From: Gammaproteobacteria bacterium
GTDB taxonomy: Bacteria; Pseudomonadota; Gammaproteobacteria; Ga0077536
DNA: 64,000 nt
Direction of reading: 5' to 3'
Assembly: GCA_020849475.1 (NCBI GenBank)
Contig: JADLGE010000031.1
Location: forward strand, 20,732-84,731
Shown here: positions 63,749 to 64,000 of the stretch, one piece after another
Layout of the letters: each line of letters opens with the position of its first letter
Numbering within the stretch: the stretch's first letter is position 1
Notes under the pieces: model-generated
The model's database searches: none
What the model saw: only the letters and a program-made list of their open reading frames with translations
What the model was told of the DNA's origin: nothing
Translations under genes and position numbers: made by a program

Positions 63749-64000
63749 ATTCTGGGACGGCAGCATTGCTGCTGTCAACGAATCAAGGGAAGTGAATCTG
63801 TGTGGTCGAGAACTCATGGCCTTCGCTGAAGCGCTGCGCTGTTTGCGCAAGCTCACGAAGGTCTTTGGAAATTCTCTTGGTACCGGGAGGGGGAATGCAC
63901 GAACGCGCGTAGGCTTTTGTTATTGCTTTAAAAACCGCCGCCTTCGAAGCAGACTTACCCCGACAGTTACCCCGGCCCCAATTTCAGGTTGACGAGGTCC
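63749..64000. other. right-edge region without supported gene
   Basis: Contains the second tRNA-Leu end fragment and no gene I can support. A plus-strand open frame through here overlaps the antitoxin gene and has no family look. Confidence 0.4.
63878..63896 (-). repeat. tRNA-Leu 3'-end fragment, candidate att site
   Basis: TGGTACCGGGAGGGGGAAT matches the tRNA-Leu remnant end at 62816-62835 (TGGTACCGGAAGGGGGGAAT) with two differences, same orientation. It reads ATTCCCCCTCCCGGTACCA on the minus strand, a normal tRNA-Leu 3' end, as left by site-specific integration. Confidence 0.6.

Noticed and set aside
63534..63992. Plus-strand frame of 152 codons at the right end
   Set aside because: Overlaps the antitoxin gene and its operator; no recognisable domain.

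Overview
The window looks like chromosomal DNA of a high-GC, Gram-negative gammaproteobacterium, probably an environmental one. This rests on gene content: a Rep-type helicase, a CRP/Vfr-type regulator with a nearly canonical recognition helix, a FimV-like inner-membrane LysM/TPR protein, E. coli-type glutamate-cysteine ligase, YajQ, DUF3301, many lipoproteins and signal peptides, and REP-like palindromes between genes. I cannot name the genus. Most of the window is ordinary chromosome with short operons on both strands.

Layout. 1-13 kb: 5' part of rep (running off the left edge), a retropepsin-like/TraB pair, an ABC exporter pair, a putative nitrate transporter NrtS, a nitroreductase, two co-directional unknown genes, groES-groEL with a CIRCE-like operator, a PliI-like lysozyme inhibitor and a CRP-family regulator. 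13-28 kb: Sel1-repeat proteins, FimV, a methyltransferase, MsrB, gshA divergent from a 5-oxoprolinase-like carboxyltransferase pair, trpE, and a MoxR/VWA(CoxE) pair. 28.7-36.4 kb: two very large divergent paralogues (1073 and about 1296 aa), each with two cyclic-nucleotide-binding domains, a rhodanese domain with an intact active-site loop, and a long repetitive coiled coil. A YdcH-like small coiled-coil gene lies between them. This is the most unusual locus in the window. 36.4-45 kb: DUF3301, CPXCG protein, YajQ, a YigB-like HAD phosphatase, an M16 presequence-protease-like peptidase, several lipoproteins and a kinase-like phosphotransferase.

45-60.4 kb is metabolically accessory: a two-subunit N,N-dimethylformamidase-like amidohydrolase, an SPFH/NfeD pair, a thioesterase, a DUF7064-like protein, alpha/beta hydrolases, a nitroreductase, a rhodanese, an ArsR-SMR-SMR efflux operon, an AlkB-like membrane di-iron oxygenase, a Baeyer-Villiger-type monooxygenase with an altered fingerprint, and a luciferase-like flavoprotein. 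Two families of short palindromic repeats are scattered here, one of them forming two inverted pairs.

60.4-64 kb looks like a genomic island: base use changes, a large PD-(D/E)XK-like nuclease/DUF2075 ATPase is present, a TacA/TacT-type toxin-antitoxin pair follows, and two fragments of a tRNA-Leu 3' end lie in direct orientation. No integrase is visible before the right edge.
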